DNA of 64,000 bases from NCBI RefSeq assembly GCF_003014595.1, contig NZ_PYGK01000001.1:124001-188000 (forward strand). Direction: 5' to 3'. Of this stretch, positions 17,265 through 26,803 are shown in pieces (positions within the stretch are counted from its first letter, which is position 1; every line of letters begins with the position of its first letter). A program made the translations under genes and the position numbers. The notes under the pieces were generated by a model. The model ran no database searches, was not told the origin of the DNA, and was given only the letters and a program-made list of their open reading frames with translations. This DNA is from Chitinophaga ginsengisoli (lineage in GTDB: Bacteria > Bacteroidota > Bacteroidia > Chitinophagales > Chitinophagaceae).

Positions 17265-18167
17265 ATGACGCAATATCAAGTAGCCTGTTTTGGAGAGGTG
17301 CTCTGGGATATTTTGCCGGATAAGGCCTTACCCGGAGGAGCACCGATGAATGTGGCCTATCACCTTCAGAAACTATCCATACCTGTGGCCATGATATCCA
17401 GCATTGGGGATGATGAACCCGGCCAGACATTACTGGAAATCATGAAGCAATATCAGCTAACAACCGACTATATTCAGACTGATCCTGTTCATGAAACGGG
17501 AAAAGTATATGCTCGTCCTTCAGCGGAAAATCCATTGGAGATGAAATATGAGATCGTGCAACCTGTGGCCTGGGATTATATTTCTTTTACTCCTGCCCTG
17601 CGGGAACTGGCACAGCAACCAGGAGGTACTTTCCTTGTTTTCGGTAGCCTGGCCAGCAGAAATATAGATAGCCGACAAACATTACTATCCTTATTGAAAG
17701 GGAACCGCACTTTTGTGCTGGATATTAACCTGCGTCCTCCTCATTTCGAACAGGAATTGCTGGTAGAGCTATTACATCATTGTCACATATTAAAGCTGAA
17801 TGAGACAGAACTCGCCATTATCGGCGGCTGGCACCAGTGGCCGGATAATATAGAAGCACAGGCCAAAGCCCTGAGCACTCAGTATGCTATTCCTACCATT
17901 ATCATTACGTTAGGGGAAAAGGGTGCCGCCTTATTAAAAGGAGGAAAATTCTATCAGCACCCCGGCTACCGGGTGAAGGTTGCCGATACAATCGGCAGCG
18001 GAGACGCATTCCTTGCAGGCTTTCTGTATAGCACTATAAAAAAATATGATCCTTTTGATACACTTTCTTTTTCATGCGCACTTGGTGCTGTAGTCGCCTC
18101 GTATCATGGAGGTTGTCCTGATTATCAGAGAGCAGAGATTACCCGACTGATGGCTGCTAACAAGTAA
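17265..18167 (+). CDS. PfkB-family carbohydrate kinase, probable fructokinase
   Basis: 300 residues. N-terminal FGEVLWDILPDKALPGGAPM and NVAYHLQKL match the bacterial fructokinase subgroup (GGxPxNVA). The C-terminal PfkB signature DTIGSGDAFLAGFL carries the catalytic Asp and the anion hole. The family phosphorylates sugars with ATP in the cytosol; fructose is the likely substrate by subgroup, but other ketoses are possible. The gene stands alone, with a terminator at 18241. The nearby downstream genes (CBM9-like, glycoside-hydrolase-like) have a carbohydrate theme. Confidence 0.85.
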   Translation: MTQYQVACFGEVLWDILPDKALPGGAPMNVAYHLQKLSIPVAMISSIGDDEPGQTLLEIMKQYQLTTDYIQTDPVHETGKVYARPSAENPLEMKYEIVQPVAWDYISFTPALRELAQQPGGTFLVFGSLASRNIDSRQTLLSLLKGNRTFVLDINLRPPHFEQELLVELLHHCHILKLNETELAIIGGWHQWPDNIEAQAKALSTQYAIPTIIITLGEKGAALLKGGKFYQHPGYRVKVADTIGSGDAFLAGFLYSTIKKYDPFDTLSFSCALGAVVASYHGGCPDYQRAEITRLMAANK

Positions 18168-18240
18168 GCCCCTCATCTGCCGTCAACGGTTACAGGTGCG
18201 GACTCGCGAGATGCGGCCAGGCACATTTTAATAGCTTTTC

Positions 18241-18274
18241 AAACAGGGCATAATTTAATATTACGCCCTGTTTT
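18241..18274 (+). terminator. Terminator after fructokinase
   Basis: AAACAGGGC (18241-18249) pairs with GCCCTGTTT (18265-18273); TAAT/ATTA extends the stem inside. A T-rich tail (TTTTGCATTTT) follows. Located about 70 bases after the fructokinase stop. Confidence 0.7.
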
Positions 18275-18348
18275 GCATTTTAACCACTTAATTAAACCAT
18301 TCATTGAAAAAACATAAATAACGCGCTCATCTTTCTTATATTTAGCGC

Positions 18349-19458
18349 ATGTCTCAACTTATTCGTCATGTGATTACAGGATTGGGAATGGTATGCCTGT
18401 ACCTTCCATCTTACGCACAACAAAAGCCGGCCTATGTGCCTCCCAGGCAGTATCACTCTTACCAGACCGAAAGTCCCATTAAAATAGATGGGATAGCAGA
18501 TGAAAACGCATGGTCAAAAGCGGTATGGAGTGAAGACTTTACAGATATTGAAGGCGATAAACAACCCGCACCTGCTATGCGGACACGTCTGAAAATGCTG
18601 TGGGATAATCAGCACCTCTATATCCTTGCAGAACTGGAAGACCCACATATATGGGCCACCTTGCACCAGCACGATACGATCATCTTCCAGGATAACGATT
18701 TTGAAGTATTCGTAGACCCGGACGGAGACGGCGAAAAGTATTTTGAGATAGAGATCAATGCCCATAATACCATTATGGATCTCTTTATGTCGAAAGCATA
18801 CCGGGTGGGAGGAGATGCCCTGATGACCTGGGATACCAGGGGCATGCAGACAGCGGTGCAGATAGACGGGACGTTAAATAATCCCCAGGACAAGGATAAA
18901 AAATGGACGGTGGAAATGGCCATTCCCTTCAGCGCATTTGCATTCTTCAACCAGGGGTTGCCTCCTAAAGACGGCGCCCGCTGGAGAATTAATTTTTCCC
19001 GTGTTGAATGGGATACCGATATTGTGAACGGACAGTATATCAAGCGTAAGGACCCTAAAACCGGCAGATCATTACCTGAGCATAACTGGGTATGGTCTCC
19101 GCAGGGCATCATTAATATGCATGCACCCGAAAAATGGGGTTACCTCTCTTTCGTTGCAAAACCGGCAGGCAGCGCTCCGGTTAGCTTACCACTGCCTGCT
19201 ATTGAGGCTGCAAAGGAATACCTCTGGGATGTATACGCCAGGCAACTGCAATACCGCAGGAAGAATGGCCGCTATGCGTCTACCCTCGGTGCACTTGGTA
19301 TATCTGCAACCACTATCAATGAGCAGGGAGCGACTTACACACTACAGATGGAAGGTATTACAGATCAATTCACAGCCACCCTGCTGAATAAAAACTCAAA
19401 AGAACGTTGTTCTATTAATCAAGAAGGGAAAATCTCTCAAAACTCGTCAAATGAATAA
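18349..19458 (+). CDS. Secreted CBM9-like carbohydrate-binding protein
   Basis: 369 residues. Signal peptide MSQLIRHVITGLGMVCLYLP ending at SYAQ. The next 200 residues are a family-9-type beta-sandwich: ESPIKIDGIADENAWSKA opens it, then LKMLWDNQHLYILAELEDP, FEVFVDPDGDGEKYFEIEIN and WTVEMAIPFSAF, which is the DUF1083/CBM9_2 order. The C-terminal 110 residues (AKEYLWDVYARQLQYRRKNG) are variable in this group. These periplasmic or surface proteins bind sugar ends; catalytic residues are not evident. Its stop overlaps the start of the next gene by 8 bases, so the two are translationally coupled. Confidence 0.8.
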   Translation: MSQLIRHVITGLGMVCLYLPSYAQQKPAYVPPRQYHSYQTESPIKIDGIADENAWSKAVWSEDFTDIEGDKQPAPAMRTRLKMLWDNQHLYILAELEDPHIWATLHQHDTIIFQDNDFEVFVDPDGDGEKYFEIEINAHNTIMDLFMSKAYRVGGDALMTWDTRGMQTAVQIDGTLNNPQDKDKKWTVEMAIPFSAFAFFNQGLPPKDGARWRINFSRVEWDTDIVNGQYIKRKDPKTGRSLPEHNWVWSPQGIINMHAPEKWGYLSFVAKPAGSAPVSLPLPAIEAAKEYLWDVYARQLQYRRKNGRYASTLGALGISATTINEQGATYTLQMEGITDQFTATLLNKNSKERCSINQEGKISQNSSNE

Positions 19459-20539
19459 ACGCAACTTCCTGAAATCAGTCGGTCTTGGTAGCCTGGCGGT
19501 CATGCAACCAACTATTCCGGCTTTATCTGCTTCCGCAAAAACATTATCCCAGCCGGCTAAAAAAACAGCCAGACACCGTGTCTGGATAAATCCTGATGAA
19601 AAAGATACCGTTGCCGAATTACAGCAACGTTATGCTGCTTACAAAAAAGCAGGCATTGGTGATATCTTCTTTGAAGCAGACAGTGAGAAGCATTTCAGAG
19701 CGGCGAAAGAGAATGGCATCATGGCGCACAGATGGATCTGGACAATGAATCGTGGTGAGAAAGAACTGCTGGCCGCCCATCCTGAGTGGTATGCAAAAAA
19801 CAGAAAAGGTGAATCCTGCGCAACACATCCTCCTTATGTGGCGTACTACCGCTGGTTATGCCCCAGTAAACCGGAAGTTGTCAACTACCTGAAAGAACAG
19901 GCCGAAGCCGTACTCTCCAAAGACTATGTAGACGGTCTTCACCTGGATTATGTACGCTATTGCGATGTTGTGCTGCCTGTCAACCTGTGGAGTAATTACG
20001 GCATAGATCAATCCAGTGAATTACCTCAGTATGATTTCTGCTATTGCGAAACCTGCAGAGAGAAATATAAAGAGAAGAAAGGAGTAGACCCCCTGGATAT
20101 GGAGCATCCGGACCAGATCCCTTCCTGGAGAAGATTCAGGTACGAGCGTATCACGAATGTAGTTACCAACCTCGCGCAGGTGGCCAAACAACATAAAAAG
20201 CCTATCACAGCTGCGGTGTTCCCAACACCTGATATTGCGAAACGCATTGTAAGACAGGATTGGACAAACTGGCCGCTGGACTCAGTTAATCCGATGATCT
20301 ATCATGGCTTTTATAAGGAAGATGTAAACTGGATAGGTGAAGCAGTAGCAGAAGGTGTAAATGGTCTTCATGGAAAATTCCCGCTGTATGCAGGATTGTA
20401 TCTGCCAGACTTCAAGGGTAAAATGGATGATCTTGAAAAAGGTATCCGTCTCGCATTACAAAACGGTGCCGCTGGTGTGTCATTGTTCGGAAGTGTAAAT
20501 ACAACTGTATTGGATACACTCAAAAAGGCAAGTGTATAG
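19451..20539 (+). CDS. Putative exported glycoside hydrolase (TIM-barrel, GHL-type)
   Basis: 362 residues. The N-terminus MNKRNFLKSVGLGSLAV resembles a Tat-like signal (KR rather than RR). The mature part shows TIM-barrel strands: IGDIFFEADSEKH, GIMAHRWIWTMN, YVDGLHLDYVRY (the strand with an acidic pair common in catalytic barrels) and VNPMIYHGFYKEDV, plus FCYCETCREKYKEK, a Cys motif typical of uncharacterised family-10-like glycosyl hydrolases. Candidate catalytic acids are the Asp residues in HLDYVRYCD; this is inference. Eight-base overlap with the CBM9-like gene suggests the two products act on the same glycan. Confidence 0.65.
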   Translation: MNKRNFLKSVGLGSLAVMQPTIPALSASAKTLSQPAKKTARHRVWINPDEKDTVAELQQRYAAYKKAGIGDIFFEADSEKHFRAAKENGIMAHRWIWTMNRGEKELLAAHPEWYAKNRKGESCATHPPYVAYYRWLCPSKPEVVNYLKEQAEAVLSKDYVDGLHLDYVRYCDVVLPVNLWSNYGIDQSSELPQYDFCYCETCREKYKEKKGVDPLDMEHPDQIPSWRRFRYERITNVVTNLAQVAKQHKKPITAAVFPTPDIAKRIVRQDWTNWPLDSVNPMIYHGFYKEDVNWIGEAVAEGVNGLHGKFPLYAGLYLPDFKGKMDDLEKGIRLALQNGAAGVSLFGSVNTTVLDTLKKASV

Positions 20540-20597
20540 TGACCGCAACAATATGCTGTTTGCTAAAACTATATGCTGATTACTATCAAAAATATAC

Positions 20598-20621
20598 CCG
20601 GGGATCACGATTGATCCCCGG
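20598..20621 (+). terminator. Hairpin H1, terminator-like
   Basis: CCGGGGATCA/TGATCCCCGG, 10 perfect pairs around loop CGAT, followed by TTTATTTTA. It lies 58 bases after the stop of the glycoside-hydrolase-like gene and may terminate it, but it also belongs to the hairpin family described at 20672-21449. Confidence 0.55.
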
Positions 20622-20671
20622 TTTATTTTAAGATAACCCCATGTCACGAATAAATATTTTAAGAAATTTCA

Positions 20672-21449
20672 GGTATCAGAAATGATACCCGGTATCATAC
20701 GAAACGATAAAATGAACACCTATGAAAATATTGCCAGGTACCAGGAATGGCACCCGGTTCAGACTATCATCTATTATGCTATTGAAGACAATATTCCCAG
20801 TTTAGAATATCTTCTGGATACAGTATCAGACACATATTAGATACAATAAGAGTTCCGGGAGCCAGGATTGGCTCCCGGTTAATCAAATTGAAAACCCCTA
20901 ATGAACTAAGTAAATAGATGCGGCGCCTTTCATCAGACCAGTTCCAGATTACATCAGCGCCGCGTTTGTGCCAACATGTTCCTTTAATAATCTCATACTA
21001 TTTTCATAATAATAATTTTAGTTACTGGCACATGGTCCTTTCCAACGTCCCCACTATATTCCATCTACACTCCACAATACCCGCCTACACATGCAATTGC
21101 AGCTACCCCCTTATGTCCGGCTAACATCACAGATCAGCACCATCGTTATCCCGCTCGACACACTACGCTACCACTAACATCATATCCATCCCTCTATCAC
21201 ATCACTCAATCATCCTATAATTATTCAATACACATATTCTCAACACAACCACATCATGTATCAACTGAACATTTTAGAGCCAGGAACCAAGAGTGGTTCC
21301 CGGGTTAAGATGTATTGTTTGTTATTGCGTTACAGCACATATAACATAACCCCTATTATTTAAACCAGTGCAATAAACTGCCCTAACAGTAAGTTGCTTA
21401 CTGAATACATTTAATAGCTAAAGAAATCCCAGGCATCAAGACTAATGCC
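20672..21449 (+). repeat. Hairpins H2-H6, covarying stem-loop family
   Basis: Five further copies of the H1 plan: H2 20672-20689 (GGTATCA, loop GAAA, TGATACC), H3 20737-20754 (GGTACCA, GGAA, TGGCACC), H4 20855-20878 (CCGGGAGCCA, GGAT, TGGCTCCCGG), H5 21283-21300 (GGAACCA, AGAG, TGGTTCC), H6 21432-21449 (GGCATCA, AGAC, TAATGCC). All are followed by CGG. Outer GG..CC and inner CA..TG are constant, while the three middle pairs change on both sides together. Downstream, H1, H4, H5 and H6 share an AACCC(C)-containing AT-rich block. Confidence 0.65.
20712..20840 (+). CDS. Possible 42-residue small ORF
   Basis: ATG at 20712 to TAG at 20840. The peptide starts MNTYENIARYQEWHPVQTII and ends LLDTVSDTY; it is rich in Tyr, Glu and Ile. 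Hairpin H3 lies inside it. The same codon phase in H4 and H5 also reads Q-(D/E)-W-x-P, but in H1, H2 and H6 it meets a stop codon, so the similarity may come only from the conserved hairpin loop. No clear ribosome-binding site. Low confidence as a gene. Confidence 0.25.
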   Translation: MNTYENIARYQEWHPVQTIIYYAIEDNIPSLEYLLDTVSDTY

Positions 21450-22241
21450 CGGTGCTTATGTTCGTTTGTTAAACCCTAATTACTAAATAGCCGGAAAACA
21501 AGGCAATAGAGCTGCGCGTCCATCTTGCAGGACACTAATCACTGTTTGCATGATACTGTGTTTTATCCCCCTTAATAACATATCTACTGAATAATATTTT
21601 GCATTCCCGATCAAGTAATTTCGTTGTATCATTTTCGTATAGGTATATGGTTAACTTAAAGTTGTTTTATTAAAATGCTATTGGCGTTAGCGACAACAGA
21701 ACAAAAGTAAACCGGCTTTCCCAATTAACCTTGTATCATTACATTCATTAAACTAATAGCATTCATTTTATTCACTTTTTCTAGAAATCAGGCTATGAAG
21801 GAAAAAATTTGTAGTGCGGAAGTAATGATAATTAGCGTAGCAATAATGGAGATATTCAAAAAGAGTCAACAGATAACATTACTAAAAGCATAGGATCATC
21901 GACGATAGTACACATGCCTATTCCCGGTGGAGGTAACCAATCTATACCCCCAACCGGGCAATAAGCTGCATCAAAATTCCACCACAATTCCACTCTGCAC
22001 TATCTTTATGCCTCCGCCATCTCTATAGCAGTTAGGGCATATCCCCCTTGTGTAGCAGGCCGATCACAATAGTAGCTCCGGCTACATTGCATCAGTGTAA
22101 GATGTAAATTTCAATGCATAGGTATCTTGTGTTAAAAGGGCATTCTGTTCATACGCTGCATCTCAGGAACAAATCACTTCCTGTATGATAACCCGCGTAA
22201 GATCAGCAGGCGATCATCTTCTAAATAAACAGGTAAAATGA

Positions 22242-22274
22242 TCAGAAGAGACTGCATAATGCAGTCTCTTCTGA
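22242..22274 (-). terminator. Terminator after susD-like gene
   Basis: TCAGAAGAGACTGCA (22242-22256) pairs perfectly over 15 bp with TGCAGTCTCTTCTGA (22260-22274), 3-base loop. It sits just past the SusD stop codon at 22282. The T-tract on the minus strand is weak. Confidence 0.65.
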
Positions 22275-22281
22275 AAGAATA

Positions 22282-23823
22282 TTAATAACCGTCGTTTTGT
22301 TTGAGGTTCTTATTAACAGCAAGATCACTGGTGGGTATTGGGAATAACAAATTCTTCGGATTATCGGAAGGTTTCAGCTGCCATACATCCAGGAACTTAC
22401 CAAAGCGGATCAGGTCCTGTCTGCGCCATCCTTCCCAATAGAGTTCACGACCTCTCTCATCAAGCAGTTTGTTAAGATCCAGGGTAGCCCAGACACTGGC
22501 CTGGCGGTTAACTCTGATCTCGTTAACAATAGTCAGTGCTGCAGCTGCATTATTGGTACGCAACAGTGCTTCCGCTTTCATCAGCAGCACATCTGCATAA
22601 CGCAGGAATACATAGTCGTTATTAGCATTATTACTGCTCTTGGTTTCATTGGATGTCATATCAGGCGGATATTTTACTACCCTGATACCTGTTACCTCCA
22701 GTGTATTCGGATCTGTTTCCTGTAGTTTCAGCTCTCTTGTGAAGGACAAGAGATTGCCCTTCCTGTCTTTCAGCGCTGTACCTGCAGCGTTATATTGCTG
22801 TCCAACCAGGAAGCCTACTTTCAGTCCGCTTTTTTCTGTCACACCCGGATAAGATCCTCCACGGCGTACATCGGTTGCTTCAAACTTGTCGTAGAAATCT
22901 GAGATGGTAGCATATCCATTCCAGCCGCTGGGATCCTGGTTGTAGTGCAGGGTAGGCGCCCAGTGACAAAACACTGCGTTCCCACTTCTTACAGTACTGA
23001 AGCCTGGACCATTCCGCTGGGTAAAGATGTTTTCTTTGGAGATAGCATCATTATTATAGGCGAAGTTGTCGAAGTAATTGGTCAGGCTATATTTACCACT
23101 TGCAGTAATAGCATCTGCCAGCTCAATCACCTTCTGCATATCTGCTGCATCAAATGTAGGCGCTGCTCTGTTGGCCCAGGCGCCTTTGTTGAGATAAACT
23201 TTCATCAACAGCGCTCTCGCGGCATTCTTATTAGCCGTATAAGCAGGCACGTTTGCATCCAGTGTGTTAATGACATCTGTCAGTTCACTAATGAGATACG
23301 CTGTAGCTTCTGCCGGCTGCATCACCCGCGGTGCATTCAACAGTGTATCGCCGGGATTGCGGAATGGTACCTGTCCCCAGCCATCCAGGACGGAGAACAT
23401 CGCAAAAGCGCGCAGAAAACGGGCCTCTCCTGCCTGTTGTGCAGTAGGATTAAAACTCAGTACGTTGGATGCCAGGAACTGCAGCTGCAGAATATTGGAA
23501 AACGTATTGCTGATATACGTATGGTCTGGTGTCCAGTTGTGCAGTTTGAGTGCACGCCATACGCCGTTATCATCCCAGTCACCACCACGGGTAGGGGCCA
23601 CGGCTTCATCCGCCGTCATTTCCTGTAATGCCCAAAAGTTGGATTGGTCCTGATAAGGCAATTGCAGACCATTATATGCTGAGATCAATAGTGCAGGAAC
23701 CTTGATCAATGAATCTGCCTGCTCACGTGTCAGTGTGGACCCCAGCTCTTCATCGAGAGAGCAGGATGACATTCCACATCCGAACACAAGTGATAATATG
23801 ATGAATGCTTTATTCAATCGCAT
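22282..23823 (-). CDS. SusD/RagB-family outer-membrane glycan-binding lipoprotein
   Basis: 513 residues. N-terminal lipoprotein signal: MRLNKAFIILSLVFGCGMSS followed by the lipobox Cys in SCSLDEE. The middle is the helical TPR-like SusD fold (NILQLQFLASNVLSF, ARFLRAFAMFSVLDGWGQVP, TAYLISELTDVINTLD), and the C-terminal part has the family hallmarks YVFLRYADVLLMKAEALLR, NEIRVNRQA and LLDERGRELYWEGWRRQDLI. SusD caps the SusC channel and captures glycans at the cell surface. Its start is 25 bases from the SusC stop, so the pair is co-transcribed. Substrate cannot be told; no glycosidase sits in the same operon. Confidence 0.93.
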   Translation of the reverse strand: MRLNKAFIILSLVFGCGMSSCSLDEELGSTLTREQADSLIKVPALLISAYNGLQLPYQDQSNFWALQEMTADEAVAPTRGGDWDDNGVWRALKLHNWTPDHTYISNTFSNILQLQFLASNVLSFNPTAQQAGEARFLRAFAMFSVLDGWGQVPFRNPGDTLLNAPRVMQPAEATAYLISELTDVINTLDANVPAYTANKNAARALLMKVYLNKGAWANRAAPTFDAADMQKVIELADAITASGKYSLTNYFDNFAYNNDAISKENIFTQRNGPGFSTVRSGNAVFCHWAPTLHYNQDPSGWNGYATISDFYDKFEATDVRRGGSYPGVTEKSGLKVGFLVGQQYNAAGTALKDRKGNLLSFTRELKLQETDPNTLEVTGIRVVKYPPDMTSNETKSSNNANNDYVFLRYADVLLMKAEALLRTNNAAAALTIVNEIRVNRQASVWATLDLNKLLDERGRELYWEGWRRQDLIRFGKFLDVWQLKPSDNPKNLLFPIPTSDLAVNKNLKQNDGY

Positions 23824-23848
23824 AGTAGTAGTTTTTTAGATCAGTGAA

Positions 23849-26803
23849 TTATAACGAGAAATTGATGCCTGCCAGAAAGTTCCTGGCTGTCGGATAAGGT
23901 GAATACTCGATACCCAGAGAGGTAACACCATTGATACTCTTATCTGTATTTACTTCAGGATCAAAACCGGTGTACTTCGTAATGATGAAGAGGTTTTGTC
24001 CGGTGATGTATACAGATGCATTCTTGATCACCTTTCCGATATTCCCGATACTATAACTGATAGTGGCATTATCCATCTTCATGAAATTGCCTTTTTCCAG
24101 GTAACGGCTGGATACTGTGATAGGGTTGGAAAGACTTTCCTTTGTACCCACCAGGTCAGCAGCGATATTCCTGGAGCCCAGGTTGTTGATAGGTAATACA
24201 GTATTGGCCGTATTATTATACAGGTCGAAACCATACGCGCCGTGCATACTGATATTCAGTGCCCAGTGTTTATAGTTTACAGCAGTGATAATACCCAACA
24301 TTGTTTTAGGATTAGGATCTCCCAGGTAGAACAGGCTGTTACCACCATTGGTGTATTTACCCTGGCCATTGTCATCAAAACCTTCAAATTTTCTCAGGTA
24401 GAAAGAGTTCAAAGGCTGATTGTTGGTGAGGCGCTGCGCATATGCGTCAGACACACCCTGTCCGCTGATAGAACCCGTCAGCACCGGAGGACCGTCGTAG
24501 TTTTCCAGTCTGTTCTTCAGGAAAGTAGCGTTCACCCCGAGGTTCCATGTAAAGTCCTTCGTAGATACAACATCTCCGCGTAATACTATTTCCACCCCTT
24601 TATTGATCACGTTAGCCGGCAGGTTGATCCAGTAATTGGAAGCCGGAGCTGGCTGGATAGCAGGGAAGTTGAACAGCAGGTCGGAGGTATTCTTATGGAA
24701 GTAATCTATACTACCATATAATCTGCCACCAAAGAAAGTATAGTCAATACCGGCGTTCAGCTGTTTGGAGCTTTCCCATTTCAGGTTAGGGTTGGCCACA
24801 TTGCTAAGACTGGCGCCTCCATTTGAATTGAGCGTGTATTGTTCCTGAGCAGCACCTGCAGGGAATTCCTGGTTACCGGTGATACCCCAGCCCACACGTA
24901 ATGCCAACTGGTTGATGGTTTTATTATCCTTCAGGAAAGCCTCGTTACTCAGGTTCCATTTGGCAGCAAATGAAGGGAAATAACCGTATTTGTTGTTAGA
25001 ACCGAACTTGCTTGAACCATCTGCCCTCAGGGTAGCGGTCAACAGGTATTTATCCAGGAAGTTCAGGTTAGCCCTACCGAAATAGGACTGTAGCTCAGAT
25101 TTTGGATTGCGGAAGGAGCTCAGGAATGTATTGGTCTGTGTAGGGTTCTGGAGGATGTCTGTATATTTCAGCTCATCCGTAGTAAATCCAAGACCACCCA
25201 CAGATCTGCCTTTGTAATCAAATTTCTGACGCTCATATCCGATCACGGCGCCCAGGAAGAGGGCAGGAGTGATCTGCTTATTAAAGTTCAGGGTATGTGT
25301 CATCAGTTGGGAGGTCAATGTATTGTTGCCGTAATAGGCCTGACCGTTACCAAATACCTGGTCTATATTAATAAAAGAAGCGATCTGTGTTTCCCTTTCG
25401 CCTACCTGGTGATTGATGCTGTAGGTAAAACGATACTCCAACTCATCGGTAAATTTGTAAGAAGGAGACACACTTGCCAGGATACTGTTAATGTTCACTT
25501 TATCGTCATAAGCAGCTGACATGGCTTCCGGATTGATAGCGGAACCAACACCTAACAAATTAAATGAACCATCAGGCTTACGCAGTGCCAATGTAGGGTT
25601 CCATTGTAAGGCCTGCCCGATCAGGCTACCAGTAAAACCAGCATTGCTGGTAATAGGGGCAATCTGCTCAGTAGTATGTGCTGCCTGGATATAGTAGTCT
25701 ACACCCAGTCTTTTATTGTCCAGCAGTTTATATTGACCATTCAGGTTGGCAGTATATTTCTTCAAGCCGGTTTTCTTAACGATACCCTGTTGATCCAGCA
25801 TACCGAAAGAGGCCCTGTAAACGCCTGTTTCACTGCCTCCGCTGATACCCACGTTCACATTGTGAGTAACGCCTGTACGAAGAATACTTTGCATTGCGTC
25901 TACGCTGGAACCTTCGTCGCCGCCTGCCAGATTATATTGTTTGAGTGCGCTTCTGTAACCAGCAGCATCGAGTACATCCAGCTTTTTCAGGATCTTACTC
26001 ATACCGGCAGAGTAGCTTACATCCAGACGCGGTGTTCCCACTGCACCTTTTTTGGTGGTGATGATCACTACGCCATTGGCGCCTCTTGCACCATAAATAG
26101 CAGTAGCAGACGCGTCTTTCAATACATCCATAGAGAGGATGTCGAAGGAATTGATAAAGTTCAGCGGGTTGGCATCCGGAGTCTGGCCCAAACCATTAGC
26201 GCTTACGGAAGGCTTGGCGGTACGACCATCCAATGGCATCCCATCCACTACATACAGTGGTTGGTTGCCCGTTCTTACGGAAGAGTTACCCCTGATCCTT
26301 ACCGTTGTAGCGCCACCTGGTGCACCACTGTTGGCAACCACCATCAGACCGGCCACCTTACCCTGGATCAACTGATCGGGAGCGGTTACGATACCTTTGT
26401 TAAAATCGGCTGATTTGATGGATACTACGGAACCGGTCAGGTCTTTCTTCCGGGTAGTACCATAACCCACTACTACCACGTCTGTCAGGGTAGTACTGGT
26501 GGGCACCAGTGAAATAGAAAAATCTGACTTGCCTGCAATGGCAATTTGCTGTTGCACATAGCCAACAAAAGAAACCACCAGTGTGGTAGCGCTGGCGGGT
26601 ACATTTAATTTGAATGTGCCATCTGCAGTTGTGGCCGTACCAGTGCTGGTACCTTTTACCTGCACAGTAGCGCCGGGAACAGGGTTACCATTTTCGTCCG
26701 TGATCTTACCGGTCACGGGCTTGGTCTGCGCGCTGGCTAGCCCTGCTATAAGCAGTAATAACGAGCATAACAGACGCACCTTGCGAAATAGAAGATTGGT
26801 CAT
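23849..26803 (-). CDS. SusC/RagA-family TonB-dependent transporter
   Basis: 984 residues. Signal peptide ending LASAQ, a CarboxypepD-regulatory-like domain (PVTGKITDENGNPVPGATVQ) at about residues 28-110, TonB-box-like VVVVGYGTTRKKDLTGSV, the plug (GKVAGLMVVANSGAPGG, IRGNSSVRTGNQPLYVVDG, ILKDASATAIYGARGANG-like), then a 22-strand barrel ending in the aromatic-rich LAGINFSL. It imports oligosaccharides across the outer membrane with TonB energy. The usual Bacteroidota susC-susD gene order is kept. DUF6377 and WYL genes follow upstream on the same strand and could regulate it. Confidence 0.95.
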   Translation of the reverse strand: MTNLLFRKVRLLCSLLLLIAGLASAQTKPVTGKITDENGNPVPGATVQVKGTSTGTATTADGTFKLNVPASATTLVVSFVGYVQQQIAIAGKSDFSISLVPTSTTLTDVVVVGYGTTRKKDLTGSVVSIKSADFNKGIVTAPDQLIQGKVAGLMVVANSGAPGGATTVRIRGNSSVRTGNQPLYVVDGMPLDGRTAKPSVSANGLGQTPDANPLNFINSFDILSMDVLKDASATAIYGARGANGVVIITTKKGAVGTPRLDVSYSAGMSKILKKLDVLDAAGYRSALKQYNLAGGDEGSSVDAMQSILRTGVTHNVNVGISGGSETGVYRASFGMLDQQGIVKKTGLKKYTANLNGQYKLLDNKRLGVDYYIQAAHTTEQIAPITSNAGFTGSLIGQALQWNPTLALRKPDGSFNLLGVGSAINPEAMSAAYDDKVNINSILASVSPSYKFTDELEYRFTYSINHQVGERETQIASFINIDQVFGNGQAYYGNNTLTSQLMTHTLNFNKQITPALFLGAVIGYERQKFDYKGRSVGGLGFTTDELKYTDILQNPTQTNTFLSSFRNPKSELQSYFGRANLNFLDKYLLTATLRADGSSKFGSNNKYGYFPSFAAKWNLSNEAFLKDNKTINQLALRVGWGITGNQEFPAGAAQEQYTLNSNGGASLSNVANPNLKWESSKQLNAGIDYTFFGGRLYGSIDYFHKNTSDLLFNFPAIQPAPASNYWINLPANVINKGVEIVLRGDVVSTKDFTWNLGVNATFLKNRLENYDGPPVLTGSISGQGVSDAYAQRLTNNQPLNSFYLRKFEGFDDNGQGKYTNGGNSLFYLGDPNPKTMLGIITAVNYKHWALNISMHGAYGFDLYNNTANTVLPINNLGSRNIAADLVGTKESLSNPITVSSRYLEKGNFMKMDNATISYSIGNIGKVIKNASVYITGQNLFIITKYTGFDPEVNTDKSINGVTSLGIEYSPYPTARNFLAGINFSL

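Larger units (their letters stand above)
20540..22281. other. Long gene-poor stretch with six related hairpins
   Basis: About 1.7 kb with no convincing protein gene. It contains six hairpins with a common plan (20598 to 21449), most followed by a variant of AACCCCTAATnACTAAATA, one possible 42-codon ORF (20712-20840), and the SusD terminator at 22242-22274. A 68-codon ORF at 20918 is low-complexity and unconvincing. 21500-22240 shows nothing I can name. Confidence 0.6.

Noticed and set aside
20918..21124. 68-codon ORF in the hairpin region
   Set aside because: Low-complexity Ser/His/Tyr-rich peptide, no ribosome-binding site, no link to neighbours.
20598..21449. CRISPR-like array
   Set aside because: The repeated units are short hairpins at irregular spacing, not identical direct repeats with spacers, and no cas gene is in the window.
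22945..23628. 227-codon plus-strand ORF opposite the susD-like gene
   Set aside because: Antisense to a clear SusD reading frame; Cys/His-rich composition typical of shadows.
25676..26413. 245-codon plus-strand ORF opposite the susC-like gene
   Set aside because: Antisense to a strong TonB-dependent transporter gene with no recognisable domain.
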